In this document: piece after piece, positions 33,282 to 41,990 of the stretch
Position numbering within the stretch: the stretch's first letter is position 1
Layout: every line of letters starts with the position of its first letter
DNA from: Streptomyces lycii
GTDB taxonomy: Bacteria > Actinomycetota > Actinomycetes > Streptomycetales > Streptomycetaceae
DNA: 64,000 bases
Assembly (NCBI RefSeq): GCF_009735685.1
Contig: NZ_WHPN01000254.1
Span: 1 to 64,000 of the forward strand
Direction of reading: 5' to 3'
The notes under the pieces: generated by a model
The model's input: the letters and a program-made list of their open reading frames with translations, nothing else
Database searches by the model: none
What the model was told of the DNA's origin: nothing
Translations under genes and position numbers: made by a program

Positions 33282-33320
33282 GTACCACATGGTACATCAG
33301 AGCCTGTACCGATCGGTACA
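33281..33320. promoter_or_regulatory. two TetR operators, TGTACC-N4-GGTACA
   Basis: TGTACCACATGGTACA at 33281-33296 and TGTACCGATCGGTACA (perfect palindrome) at 33305-33320, centres 24 bp apart, in the 47-bp gap between the divergent SRPBCC and TetR genes. Such duplicated operators allow control of both genes by the TetR protein. Confidence 0.8.
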
Positions 33321-33328
33321 CTCGCGGA

Positions 33329-33985
33329 GTGACGAACTCCGACGACCGGCGGGCCGGCGACAGGACCGAGCGGGGCGCGGACACCGGCCCGGGCGGGGGC
33401 ACCGACCGGCGGGCCCGTCTGCTCGACGCGGCCATCGGATACGTGGCCGAGCACGGCATCGCGGACCTGAGCCTGCGCCGGCTCGGCGCCGCGATCGGCA
33501 CCAGCCATCGCATGCTGATCCACCACTTCGGTTCCAAGGAGCGGCTGTTCGCCGAGATCGTCCGCACCTCCGAGATCCGCCAGCGCGATCTCCTCACCGG
33601 CCTGCTGCACGAGCCCGGGCTCTCGCCCGCCGATGCCGCCCGCAGCCTGTGGCGCCAGTTGGCGCATCCCCGGCTGGCGGCTCAGGAGCGGCTCTTCTTC
33701 GAACTCTGCGGGCAGGCCCTCCAGGGCCGCCCGGAGGCCGCCCCGGTGCTGGACGGTCTCGTCACGCACTGGCTGGACCCGCTCGTGGCGGCCGAGGTCG
33801 CGGGCGGCGCGGACCCCGCCACCGCGCGCGCCCGGGCCCGGCTGGGAATCGCCACGGTCCGCGGGCTGCTGCTGGACCTGCTGGCCACCGGCGAACGTGC
33901 CGAAGTGGACGCCGCCATGGAGGAGTTCCTCCGGCTCGCCCATCCCGGCGACGACGGTACGGGCCGACGCCACCCGGGCGGGTGA
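33329..33985 (+). CDS. TetR-family transcriptional regulator
   Basis: 218 residues. N-terminal HTH at about residues 30-75: RLLDAAIGYVAEHGIADLSLRRLGAAIG and then SHRMLIHHFGSKERLF. The C-terminal part is an all-helical ligand-binding domain. Divergent from the SRPBCC gene; the paired TGTACC-N4-GGTACA palindromes 9-48 bp upstream are its likely operators. GTG start at 33329 has no clear RBS and may be read from a very short leader. Confidence 0.92.
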   Translation: MTNSDDRRAGDRTERGADTGPGGGTDRRARLLDAAIGYVAEHGIADLSLRRLGAAIGTSHRMLIHHFGSKERLFAEIVRTSEIRQRDLLTGLLHEPGLSPADAARSLWRQLAHPRLAAQERLFFELCGQALQGRPEAAPVLDGLVTHWLDPLVAAEVAGGADPATARARARLGIATVRGLLLDLLATGERAEVDAAMEEFLRLAHPGDDGTGRRHPGG

Positions 33986-34302
33986 CGCCCTGTGCGGCCG
34001 CGGGCTGTGACGGGCGCGATCGAACGGGCCCCCGGGCCGGCCCTGACCGTACGCCCGGCACCGAACACCGGGCACCGGCGCCGCCCCCATCCGGGGCGGG
34101 GCCTGCCCAGGAGTGGTCGGGCAGTCCCCCGGCCGGCTTCACCACTCCGGAGGCGAACGCCGGGCCGCGCTCCTGTCGTCGCCAGACCCGCGTCCCGCCC
34201 GGAGTGCCCAAGTGCCGCGACGCCCCGGAACGACGGCGGGAGACCGTCCATGCGCACCGCCGAGGAGCGGGCCGGGCCGGCCGGGGCCGGCCCCGGGCCC
34301 CC
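33986..34302. other. 317-bp region between convergent genes
   Basis: No gene seen. The perfect 16-bp palindrome CCGGGGCCGGCCCCGG at 34281-34296, close to the GMC stop, may contribute to termination. Confidence 0.4.
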
Positions 34303-35934
34303 TCAGATGGTCGTGCCCACGTCCTTCGCCACGATGTCGTCCAACGCCTGTTCCGCCACGGCCGCGATGGTCATCGAGGGGTTGCAGGCCGCGGTGGTGC
34401 CCGGGATCAGCGCCCCGTCCAGAACGTACAGACCCGGCTGGCCGTGCACCCGTCCGTACGGGTCGGCGACCGGGCCGGTGCAGGCGCCGCCGAGCGGGTG
34501 GACGGTGAAGTTCACAGCGAGGTTGATGTTGGCGACGGTGCCCAGGCCCGCGGCTATCGCCTGCACGCGCCGCGCCGACGTCAGGCTGATCGCGCGGTCG
34601 CCGGTCACCGGGAAGTGCATGTTCACCGTGTCGGTCAGGCCGTTGTACGTCCACCTGCCCCGGTCGGGGCTCACGGCCATGGCCAGGACGAGCGTGGAAC
34701 GGGTGTTGATGCCGTACAGGGGCGGCACGGAGAACTGGCAGACCGTGGTGGCCGTGCGCGGCTCGTCCCAGGTCTTGGCGACGTAGGTGACGGGACTGCC
34801 CTGCCGGGCGCCGAAGTCGTCCACCAGGTCCGTCCACAGATAGAGGCGGTCGCCGTTGGTGCCGAAGCCGCGGCCCACGTCGTCGGGCAGCCCGGGAATG
34901 CCGCCGAGGGCGGCCGCGCGCACCAGCAGCCGCGTGGTGTTGATGCTGCCGGCCGCCATCACCAGGGCGTTCGTTGTCAGGATCTTCTGCTCCAGGACGC
35001 GGCCCGCCTCGTCGATGCGGTCCACGTGCACGGTCCAGCGGCCGCCCGTGCCGCGCGCGACGGAGGTGACCCGGTGCTGGGGCAGGACCCGGCACCGGCC
35101 GGTGGCCTCGGCCTGTGCGAGATAGGTGACGTCCACGGTGTGCTTGCCGCCGTTGTTGATGCCGAACGTGGTGTCACCGCTGGTGTACGCGGGCTTCATC
35201 TCCCCGCGCGTCTCGGCCAGCGGATAGTCCCAGTCGACGGGCAGCGGGACCTTCTCCACCGGGAATCCGCGTCGCTCGGCCCGGTCCCGGAAGATCCTGG
35301 CCGCCCGGTACGTCGGCGTGGCCAGCAGTTCGTCGGGGGCCGGGGAAACCCGCAGCATCCGTGCCACCCGAGGGTAGTACTCGCGGTCCAGCCGCCCGTA
35401 GTCCCACTCGCCCGGCATCCACGTCTCGAAGACCTCCCGCGAGGGCTGCAGCGTCATCCCCTGGTACACCAGCGAGCCGCCCCCGACCCCGGCCGCGCAC
35501 ACCGCGAGCAGACTGTCGCCCAGGACCGGTTCGACCACCCCGACGTACGGGTCCAGGTCCAGCGGCCCGCCCACCAGCCGCTGCACCGGCCGGACCGCCT
35601 CGGGCGTGGTGCCGTACCACAGCAGCCTCCGGTCGGGGCGGGAGACGGTGGCATAGGTGTCCACGCCGGGGCCGGTGACCCAGCGGCGGCCGCGCTCCAG
35701 CACCGTGACCGGCACGCCGGCCTGTGCCAGCCGCAGGGCCGTCACACCACCGCCGAAGCCCGAACCGATCACGACGGCACGGTGCTCCTCCCGGGTCAGC
35801 GGCACCCGGCCGGGGCGGACCCCGGTGCCGGGAGCGGCGGCTCGGGCCGCGGGGGCGGTGAGGACGCCACCGCCGGCCGCGGCGCCGAGGGCGGCCGCGG
35901 TGAGAAAGCGGCGTCGTGTCGTGGGTGTCGTCAC
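34303..35934 (-). CDS. Tat-exported GMC oxidoreductase, cholesterol-oxidase-like
   Basis: 543 residues. The N terminus TTPTTRRRFLTAAALGAAAG is a Tat signal with a cleavage site near PAARA. FAD binding by VVIGSGFGGGVTALRLAQAG; GVGGGSLVYQGMTLQP is the second flavin contact; the catalytic His is in VHPLGGACTG and the Asn in ACNPSMTI, as in the Streptomyces class I cholesterol oxidases. It likely oxidises a 3-hydroxysterol, or a related alcohol, with O2 outside the cell. GTG 35934 is chosen because GGGAGG lies 6 nt ahead; ATG 35940 would touch the RBS. Confidence 0.88.
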   Translation of the reverse strand: MTTPTTRRRFLTAAALGAAAGGGVLTAPAARAAAPGTGVRPGRVPLTREEHRAVVIGSGFGGGVTALRLAQAGVPVTVLERGRRWVTGPGVDTYATVSRPDRRLLWYGTTPEAVRPVQRLVGGPLDLDPYVGVVEPVLGDSLLAVCAAGVGGGSLVYQGMTLQPSREVFETWMPGEWDYGRLDREYYPRVARMLRVSPAPDELLATPTYRAARIFRDRAERRGFPVEKVPLPVDWDYPLAETRGEMKPAYTSGDTTFGINNGGKHTVDVTYLAQAEATGRCRVLPQHRVTSVARGTGGRWTVHVDRIDEAGRVLEQKILTTNALVMAAGSINTTRLLVRAAALGGIPGLPDDVGRGFGTNGDRLYLWTDLVDDFGARQGSPVTYVAKTWDEPRTATTVCQFSVPPLYGINTRSTLVLAMAVSPDRGRWTYNGLTDTVNMHFPVTGDRAISLTSARRVQAIAAGLGTVANINLAVNFTVHPLGGACTGPVADPYGRVHGQPGLYVLDGALIPGTTAACNPSMTIAAVAEQALDDIVAKDVGTTI

Positions 35935-36379
35935 GGGCATCCTCCCGGGTGATGGGGCGGGCCGCGGCTCAGGGGGCCCGGCGGTCCGCGTGGTGGGGCC
36001 GGAGCGACCGGCTCGCTCGCCCGGTGTCGCGCGCGTTCCTGTCAGGCGCGTCCCGGGACACCGGCTCCGCGCGCCGTGAGGGCCAGCCCCGGTGTGGTCG
36101 TGGATCCGCGTCCGGGACGAGGCTCCCGCTCCGCCCGCTGCTGCTCGGACAGGGACACAGACCGCCCGGCGGTCCCGTCCTCCGTGAGCGACACCTCGCG
36201 GCCACCGGTTCAACTCCCGTCCGGGCAGAAGGAATTCGGCCCGTCGGCCGCATCCTTCCACAGCGGCACGGCCCGCTCCAGGGGTTGGCGACGTCGCGCG
36301 GCCGGGCCGCGGGGACCGCGCCCGGTCCTCTCGTGCCAGCTCCGCGGCGGCCCGCCGGGCGGAGTCCGAGGGCTTCCCG
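35935..36379. other. 445-bp intergenic region
   Basis: Upstream region of the GMC gene. No gene supported. A weak tRNA-like end near 36205-36230 was examined and rejected. Confidence 0.4.
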
Positions 36380-36721
36380 TCAGGCGAGGGCGGCTGACGG
36401 AAGCTCTGCCTCCGTCTCCTCCCAGGGGATGTGGAGGCCGAGTTCGTCCTCCAGGAACCGCAGGAACGCGACATCGCCGGGCTCGTCGCCGTCGTGCACG
36501 AAGCCGAGCGCCACTTCGGAGGGAACCCCCTTCGTGAGGTGTGGCAGGCCCGGCTCGAACGACGTCACCACAACGCCGCGCCGCGCATGGCCGACGCTGC
36601 TGCATCCCTTCGCGTCGCGGTGCACGCAGAAGGCCCGCCCCCGCTCGGACAACGCCGCGAGATCCCGGCCCGTACGGCAGTGGAATTCCTCCAGCGCATA
36701 CGCCCAGCCCGGCACCGACAC
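36380..36721 (-). CDS. hypothetical protein
   Basis: 113 residues from GTG 36721 (second GTG at 36715). It reads as a real protein, with mixed hydrophobic and charged stretches such as WAYALEEFHCRTGRDLAAL, VVVTSFEPGLPHL, VALGFVHDGDEPGDVAFL and LGLHIPWEE, but I do not recognise a family. The two Cys and His in FCVHRDAKGC could bind metal. It has no close neighbours on the same strand and no clear RBS, so the start may be wrong. Confidence 0.5.
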   Translation of the reverse strand: MSVPGWAYALEEFHCRTGRDLAALSERGRAFCVHRDAKGCSSVGHARRGVVVTSFEPGLPHLTKGVPSEVALGFVHDGDEPGDVAFLRFLEDELGLHIPWEETEAELPSAALA

Positions 36722-37268
36722 CCACGCCGTTCAGCAGCGCCCTGCCGCCGGTCTGCCGGTTGCCGGTCTGCCGGTTGCCGGTCTGCCGGACGACCGCCGG
36801 ATCCGTCCGGCACCGGTCCTGCTCGGCGGGCGGCACCCGGCTGTCCCAGCGGTTGGGCGGCCGTTGCCGGCTACAGCGCGTCCAGGCGATCGAGACCCGA
36901 ACGCCACGCAGCTGCGTTCCGAGGTGGTCCGTTGGCCGGCTCCCGTGACACAGCGCCCGGAGGTCCGGCACCGCGCCGCTGAGACCGCCCGTCGTCACCC
37001 GCCGACGAGGCGCGCACCGGGCACCTGCGGGACAGCCGGGATTGTCCCGCGGGCCCGCAACCAACCGCCCGCCGGCACCGCGCGCCCCCGCGGCCGGAAT
37101 TCGCTTGCCGGTACGGCGGACGCGCGCCCGGTTTCCTGCTGGGATGGCCGTGTCCGGGGACCGACAGCTGCCGCCCGCGACCGGGCAGGCGGCACTGGGC
37201 TGTCACCAGCAGGGCGGACAACGACCGGAGAGCGGGCCGAGCGACGGCCCGGGAGTGGGGAGTCGGGC
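36722..37268. other. 547-bp intergenic region with short repeat
   Basis: A 15-bp unit, CCGGTCTGCCGGTTG, is repeated almost three times around 36748-36791. Nothing else is recognisable; open frames are low complexity. Confidence 0.5.
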
Positions 37269-38054
37269 ATGGCGGCGGAGAACATCGACGATGTCGTGGA
37301 CGGACTGGCCGGGATCGTGCGGGAGGCCGGCCGCGCCGGTGACCGGGCCGGGTACTTCGCGGCGCTGTACCGGCAGGTGACCGTTGAGGTCCGCACGGCC
37401 ATTCACCGCGGGCTGTTCGACGACGGCGCGCGGATGGACCGGTTCGACACGCACTTCGGCAACCGCTACTTCGACGCGTACGACGCCTGGCGCCGCGACC
37501 GCGGCGGGCCGCGTTGCTGGCGCGAGGCGTTCGGGCTGCTCGACGACGCCGACACCGTCATCGTCCAGCACCTGATACTCGGCGTGAACGCGCACATCAA
37601 CCTCGACCTGGCCGTCGCCGCCGCGCGGACCGGCCCGGGCGAGGCCATCCACGCGTTACGGCGCGACTTCCTGCTGATCAACGACATCCTCGCGCGGGTG
37701 GTGCTGGCCGTACAGGACTCGGTGGGCGCCCTCTCGCCCTTCATGTCGCTGCTGGACCGGATCGGAGCCCGCACCGACGAGCGGATCCTCGACTTCAGCA
37801 TCCGGCAGTCCCGCGAGGAGGCGTGGTACAACGCCGTTCTGCTGGCCGGCCAGGACGAGGAGGAGCGCGAGGCCACCCTCGAACGGCTCGACATCCGGAC
37901 CGCCGTGCTCGCACGGCTGGCCGCGCGACCGAGCGGCCTCGTCCGGCCGGCCCTGCAACTGATCGGGGCCACCGAGAGCGACGACGTGGCGGCCGTCATC
38001 ACGCATCTGGACAGCGCCATGGCACGCCCCTCCGCCCGGCAGGGACCCGGGTGA
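37269..38054 (+). CDS. DUF5995 family protein with a TTA codon
   Basis: 261 residues, all-helical. The DUF5995 pattern is visible: YFAALYRQVTVEVRTAIHRG, then FDDGARMDRFDTHFGNRYFDAY and QHLILGVNAHINLDLAVAAA. Function unknown. The Leu codon at 37656-37658 is TTA, which in Streptomyces is read only by the bldA tRNA, so translation is probably limited to late growth or development. ATG 37269 is the first sensible start. Confidence 0.85.
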   Translation: MAAENIDDVVDGLAGIVREAGRAGDRAGYFAALYRQVTVEVRTAIHRGLFDDGARMDRFDTHFGNRYFDAYDAWRRDRGGPRCWREAFGLLDDADTVIVQHLILGVNAHINLDLAVAAARTGPGEAIHALRRDFLLINDILARVVLAVQDSVGALSPFMSLLDRIGARTDERILDFSIRQSREEAWYNAVLLAGQDEEEREATLERLDIRTAVLARLAARPSGLVRPALQLIGATESDDVAAVITHLDSAMARPSARQGPG

Positions 38055-38274
38055 CGCCCGGCCGGCTCCCCCGGGCACGGTTACGGCCTCCCCGCGGCTG
38101 AGGGGCACGGACTGCTCCCCGCCCCGGCCGCCGCGAACCGGTGCGGCGCCGGCGGCCGGGTGGTCCCACACGTTCACCACGGCCGAGGGACCGGCGCGCT
38201 CGCGCGGTCCGAGTCGGACGGGCGCGCCTCCGGGATTGTGGGACAGCCGGGCGCGGCGGCTTCGGGCGAGGGTT

Positions 38275-39180
38275 TCAACCGGCCTCGCGCCGCCCGGTGG
38301 AGGACCCGGCGGGACGTTCCGGCAAGCCGCGCGCTCCGCAGGCGTCACCGTTCTCCCGGGCGAGCTGTTCGCCGTACATCGTGCCGACCAGTTCCGCGAT
38401 ACGGAGCTGTACCGGCGTCAGGTCCGACGGCAGGCGCGCGGCCTCCTCGATGCCGGGCCAGCGCGCCCGGCCGGTTTCCCGGTCCACGGCGACCGGGGGC
38501 GCGTAACGGTCGTGGTCGATTCCGGCGGCCCGTTCGGCCTCCTCCATCGCCTGGTGGTGGGCCAGGTACTGAGCGGCGAGTTCCACGACTTCCGGGTCGT
38601 CGGGGTCCGTGAGCGCCGCCGCGGCCCGGTCCAGGCGGTCCTGTTCGGCGCGCAGCGTCCCGTCGGTGGAGAGGATGCCGAAGCCGGCGGCCTGGAGGGC
38701 GGCCTGGGCGGAGCCGAGGACTCGTTCTGTGACCAGCAGGGCATCGAGTTCGTCCGGCCGCAGCGGGCCCGCTCCGAGCCGGTCCAGCACATCGCCCACG
38801 GCCGGTGACAGCAGCCCCGCGTCGCTGTCGGCCCTGAGCAGGCGGCGCAGCACCTCCCGCTGGTCGCGGACGGCCGCCTCCTTCTCCGCCAGGCCGCGGT
38901 CGAGGTCTTCGAGCACCGTCCGCCGGGTGCGGTGGTCGCCGGGCGTGAGCACCTTCGGGATGTCGTCCAGGCCCAGCCCGGCCTCCCTCAGCCGCCGGAT
39001 CCACAGCAGGCGCACGATGTCCTCGTAGCCGTACCGGCGTCGGTCGTCGGCTCCGCGCCGGGGCTCCGACAGCAGGCCGGTCTGGTGGTAGTGCCTGATG
39101 GCACGGGGCGTGGTGCCGACCAGGGCGGCCGCGTCACCGATCTTGACGGTCGGGTGGGGCAGGGGGGCTTCGGAGGTCAT
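38275..39180 (-). CDS. MerR-family transcriptional regulator
   Basis: 301 residues. N-terminal MerR HTH: TVKIGDAAALVGTTPRAIRHYHQTGLL and then RRYGYEDIVRLLWIRRLREAG, about residues 10-75, followed by the coiled coil that forms the dimer. The long C-terminal part (~170 residues) has no Cys pair, arguing against metal sensing and for a bulky organic ligand or protein partner. Its target is not evident; no adjacent divergent gene with a long-spacer promoter was found. Confidence 0.9.
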   Translation of the reverse strand: MTSEAPLPHPTVKIGDAAALVGTTPRAIRHYHQTGLLSEPRRGADDRRRYGYEDIVRLLWIRRLREAGLGLDDIPKVLTPGDHRTRRTVLEDLDRGLAEKEAAVRDQREVLRRLLRADSDAGLLSPAVGDVLDRLGAGPLRPDELDALLVTERVLGSAQAALQAAGFGILSTDGTLRAEQDRLDRAAAALTDPDDPEVVELAAQYLAHHQAMEEAERAAGIDHDRYAPPVAVDRETGRARWPGIEEAARLPSDLTPVQLRIAELVGTMYGEQLARENGDACGARGLPERPAGSSTGRREAG

Positions 39181-39625
39181 CGGATCTGCTGCCTTTCGCT
39201 CTCCGCACCACGACACCACATGCCGTTACGTCATCCGCAACAGCGGGCGTACGGTCCGCCGGCCGGGATCGCGCGGCGCCGGCCGGGAAGTCCGCCGGGC
39301 GGCCGCCGGGCGGCTCGTCCGCGAGCCCGCCCGACGGTGCCGCCGGCCGCTCCCCCGCCTCGTGAATCATGTGCGGCACGCCGCCGTCGGTGCCGGACGA
39401 CGGCCAGCGCGCGGACACCCGGGAAGCAGGCCGGGAAGGCGGCGCCGCGCGTCCGTTCTCCGGAGCCGCGGTGCCGGAGGCACAGACGACTCCGAGGTGG
39501 CCGCGGCGTGAGAAGCCGGCACCCGCCTCGGTGGTCAGGATGTCGCCGCCGCTCTCCTGGCCGGTGTTGTGCACCACGTACGCGCTGCCGCCCCGGGTGA
39601 GCAGACACGGCCCGCCGACGTTCAA
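39134..39625 (-). CDS. possible gene or gene fragment
   Basis: An open frame whose first part reads like protein (NVGGPCLLTRGGSAYVVHN then TGQESGGDILTTEAGAGF and GHLGVVCASG). The same frame runs upstream to about 39700 without an ATG. The rest is compositional, and the end runs into the start of the MerR gene. I do not recognise it; it may be a decayed gene or a compositional frame. Confidence 0.2.
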   Translation of the reverse strand: MNVGGPCLLTRGGSAYVVHNTGQESGGDILTTEAGAGFSRRGHLGVVCASGTAAPENGRAAPPSRPASRVSARWPSSGTDGGVPHMIHEAGERPAAPSGGLADEPPGGRPADFPAGAARSRPADRTPAVADDVTACGVVVRRAKGSRSDDLRSPPAPPDRQDR

Positions 39626-39697
39626 CGCGCCGACCGCGGCGTGGTCGGTCAGCGGCTTCGCGACGACCGGCCCTACTCCTCGTACGCGCCCGCCCGT

Positions 39698-40807
39698 CTA
39701 CGCAGGCATCGCCCCGCTCCGCGCCGCCTTGCGGTGACGCGCGGTCAGGCGGGATCCGGACTCGCGGCGGGTGACGCGGCGCAGGAGGGGGACCGCGAGG
39801 AGGAACCCGAGGACCGCCCAGGCGGTCAGCACCAGGGCGACCATGGGCAGTTCCCAGGAGCCGGCCGCCTCGGCGGCCCGAGCGGAGTCCGGCAGCAGCG
39901 CCGAGCGCAGGCCCTGCGCCATCCACTTGAGCGGGAAGACCGAGGCCACCTGCTGGACCGGACCGGGCAGCGAGGTGATCGGGAACACCACTCCGGAGGT
40001 CAGCAGCAGCCCCATCGCGGGCAGCATGACCAGTGCCAGCGCCTCGCGCGGGTTGGGCAGCACCGCGCCTATGGCCGCGCCCAGCGGTACGACGGCGAGC
40101 AGCCCGAGCGTGGTGACCCACAGCAGCGTCAGCCAGCCGGCCGGTCCCTGCGGCAGTGGCCCGTTCACCAGGAGTGCCGTGGCCGCCAGGAGCAGGGCGA
40201 GGACGCCGACCGCCGTGACGACCACCAGCAGGCACTTGGCGACGAGATAGGCCGGTATCCCGCCGGGCGTGGCACGCAGCCGCAGCAGGGCGCCCTCCTC
40301 CCGCTCGGTCACCAGTATCTGCGGGAGGTTGAGCAGCCCGATCTGGAACAGCAGATAGGCGGCGAACCCCGCAAGCACCAGATGGGCCATCGGAGTCCGC
40401 GTGCCCGGCACGTTGTCGTCGACGTACGCGACGATCAGCACGGCGACGACCACATTGCTCAGGTGGCCGGACATCTCCTTGGGGTTGCGCAGGAGGTGCC
40501 GCAGCTCGATGCCGCCGCGGAGGAAACCCGCACGCCAGTAGCGGCGGGCGGCGGCCCGCGGCCTTCCCGGCCCGCCCGCCGCGCCGTTCCCTCCCGCCGT
40601 GTCGCTCCGGTCACCCGCGCCGTTCCCGTCACCCGCGCCGTTCCCGTCACCCGCGCCGTTCCGGCCTGCCGCGTCGCTCCCGTCCGTCACGTCGCTCCCA
40701 CCCGCCGCGTCCGCCGTCGCGTCCGCCGTCGGGGCGCGGCGGGGCGGGCCGGCCCGCCCCGCCCGGCCGGCCCGCCCCGTCCTGTTGGTCACGCGTATCC
40801 CCCTCAT
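39698..40807 (-). CDS. ABC-2 type transporter permease
   Basis: 369 residues with six predicted transmembrane segments, for example LSNVVVAVLIVAYV, LVLAGFAAYLLFQIGLL, LLVVVTAVGVLALLLAAT and LVMLPAMGLLLTSGVVFP. Drug-export type (DrrB-like). The first ~75 residues are a Gly/Asn/Asp low-complexity tail encoded by an 18-bp repeat (GAGDGN units). The ATG at 40807 overlaps the ATPase stop (ATGA), so the two form one exporter. Substrate unknown. Confidence 0.9.
   Translation of the reverse strand: MRGIRVTNRTGRAGRAGRAGPPRRAPTADATADAAGGSDVTDGSDAAGRNGAGDGNGAGDGNGAGDRSDTAGGNGAAGGPGRPRAAARRYWRAGFLRGGIELRHLLRNPKEMSGHLSNVVVAVLIVAYVDDNVPGTRTPMAHLVLAGFAAYLLFQIGLLNLPQILVTEREEGALLRLRATPGGIPAYLVAKCLLVVVTAVGVLALLLAATALLVNGPLPQGPAGWLTLLWVTTLGLLAVVPLGAAIGAVLPNPREALALVMLPAMGLLLTSGVVFPITSLPGPVQQVASVFPLKWMAQGLRSALLPDSARAAEAAGSWELPMVALVLTAWAVLGFLLAVPLLRRVTRRESGSRLTARHRKAARSGAMPA
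40609..40664. repeat. 18-bp tandem repeat within the permease gene
   Basis: Unit GTCACCCGCGCCGTTCCC about three times; on the coding strand it gives GAGDGN repeats in the cytoplasmic N-terminal tail. Confidence 0.85.
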
Positions 40808-41745
40808 ACGGTCCGTGCCTCCCCGCCCGCGGCGCCGTCCGTGCCGTCCTTGTCCCGGTGCACCATGTGCAGATAGGTGTCCTCCAGCGTCGGCCGGCGG
40901 ACCTCCAGGCCGGCGATCGGGCCGTCCGCGTCCCGGTGCAGTTCCCAGACCAGTCGTGAGGGGTCCTCGGTGCGTTCGCGGCGCTGTGTCCCGTCCTCGG
41001 CGGTCCAGCGGACCTCGGCCCGGGCGGCGGCCCGCCGTGCCAGTTCGGCCGGGGTGCCGCAGGCCCGGATCCGGCCGCCGACCAGCATGGCGATCCGGTC
41101 GGCGAGCCGCTCGGCCTCCACCAGGTCGTGCGTGGTGAGCAGGACGGTGACGCCCTCGTCCTCGGCCAGCCGCTCGACCAGTAGGTGGAATTCGTGCCGC
41201 GCCTCCGGGTCGAAGCCGGTGGTCGGCTCGTCCAGGAAGAGGAGTTCGGGGCGGCCGACGATGCCGAGTGCGACGTCCAGCCGTCGCCGCCGGCCGCCGG
41301 ACAGCCGCTCCACCTGCCGGCCGGCCTGGTCGGCGAGGCCGACCAGCGCCAGCAGTTCGTCCGGGTCGCGCGGGTCGGGATAGTACGTCGCGAAGTGCGT
41401 CAGCAGTTCGGCGACCCGCCAGCGGCGGTGGTCGCGCCAGGACTGCAGGACCAGTCCGATGCGGGCACGCCAGGCGTCGTCGCCCCGCTCCGGGTCCACC
41501 CCGAGGACGCCGACCTCCCCGGCCGAGCGCCGCCGGAAGCCCTCCAGGATCTCGACGGTGGTGGTCTTCCCGGCGCCGTTGGGCCCGAGGAGCGCGAAGA
41601 CCTCGCCGCGGTGGATGTCCAGGTCGATGCCGTGCAGGACGTCGAGGTCGCCGTACGCCATGGTCACACCGCGGGCCCGGACGACCGGTCCGGCGGCGGG
41701 GGCCGGTGGCGGGGGTGGTGCGGGTGTCCGCTTGAGCGTCGTCAT
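40804..41745 (-). CDS. ABC transporter ATP-binding protein
   Basis: 313 residues, DrrA-like. Walker A LLGPNGAGKTTTVEIL, signature VERLSGGRRRRLDVALG (SGG followed by R rather than Q), Walker B LLFLDEPTTGFD, and switch His in LLTTHDLVEAE. A C-terminal domain of about 80 residues (EVRWTAEDGTQRRE...) is the DrrA-type regulatory tail. Energises the permease encoded downstream. ATG 41745 follows GGAGG. Confidence 0.93.
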   Translation of the reverse strand: MTTLKRTPAPPPPPAPAAGPVVRARGVTMAYGDLDVLHGIDLDIHRGEVFALLGPNGAGKTTTVEILEGFRRRSAGEVGVLGVDPERGDDAWRARIGLVLQSWRDHRRWRVAELLTHFATYYPDPRDPDELLALVGLADQAGRQVERLSGGRRRRLDVALGIVGRPELLFLDEPTTGFDPEARHEFHLLVERLAEDEGVTVLLTTHDLVEAERLADRIAMLVGGRIRACGTPAELARRAAARAEVRWTAEDGTQRRERTEDPSRLVWELHRDADGPIAGLEVRRPTLEDTYLHMVHRDKDGTDGAAGGEARTV

Positions 41746-41990
41746 CGTCCTGCCTCCGCGTGCCGCTGTCGTGGTGCCGCCCCGTCCGCGGCCGTTCACG
41801 GGGGCGCCGTCCGCCGCCGCCCCTGCCGGACGGGTCGTCGCCGGGCGCGGCGCACTCGACAATCGCCGGAACCCAGGGCGGATGTCCAGCGGACGGGCGG
41901 ACGGGCAGGCGGCGGACGGCGGCGACAGCCGGCGACTGCCCGCCGGTGGGTGATCTGCGCCGACGGGCAGCCGCGCTCCGGCCGTTCCGC

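Noticed and set aside
36135-36235. tRNA-like 3' end (GGTTCAACTCC followed by CCGGGCA)
   Set aside because: A matching 5' acceptor strand gives only about 65 nt, one mismatch in the acceptor and no D or anticodon arm.
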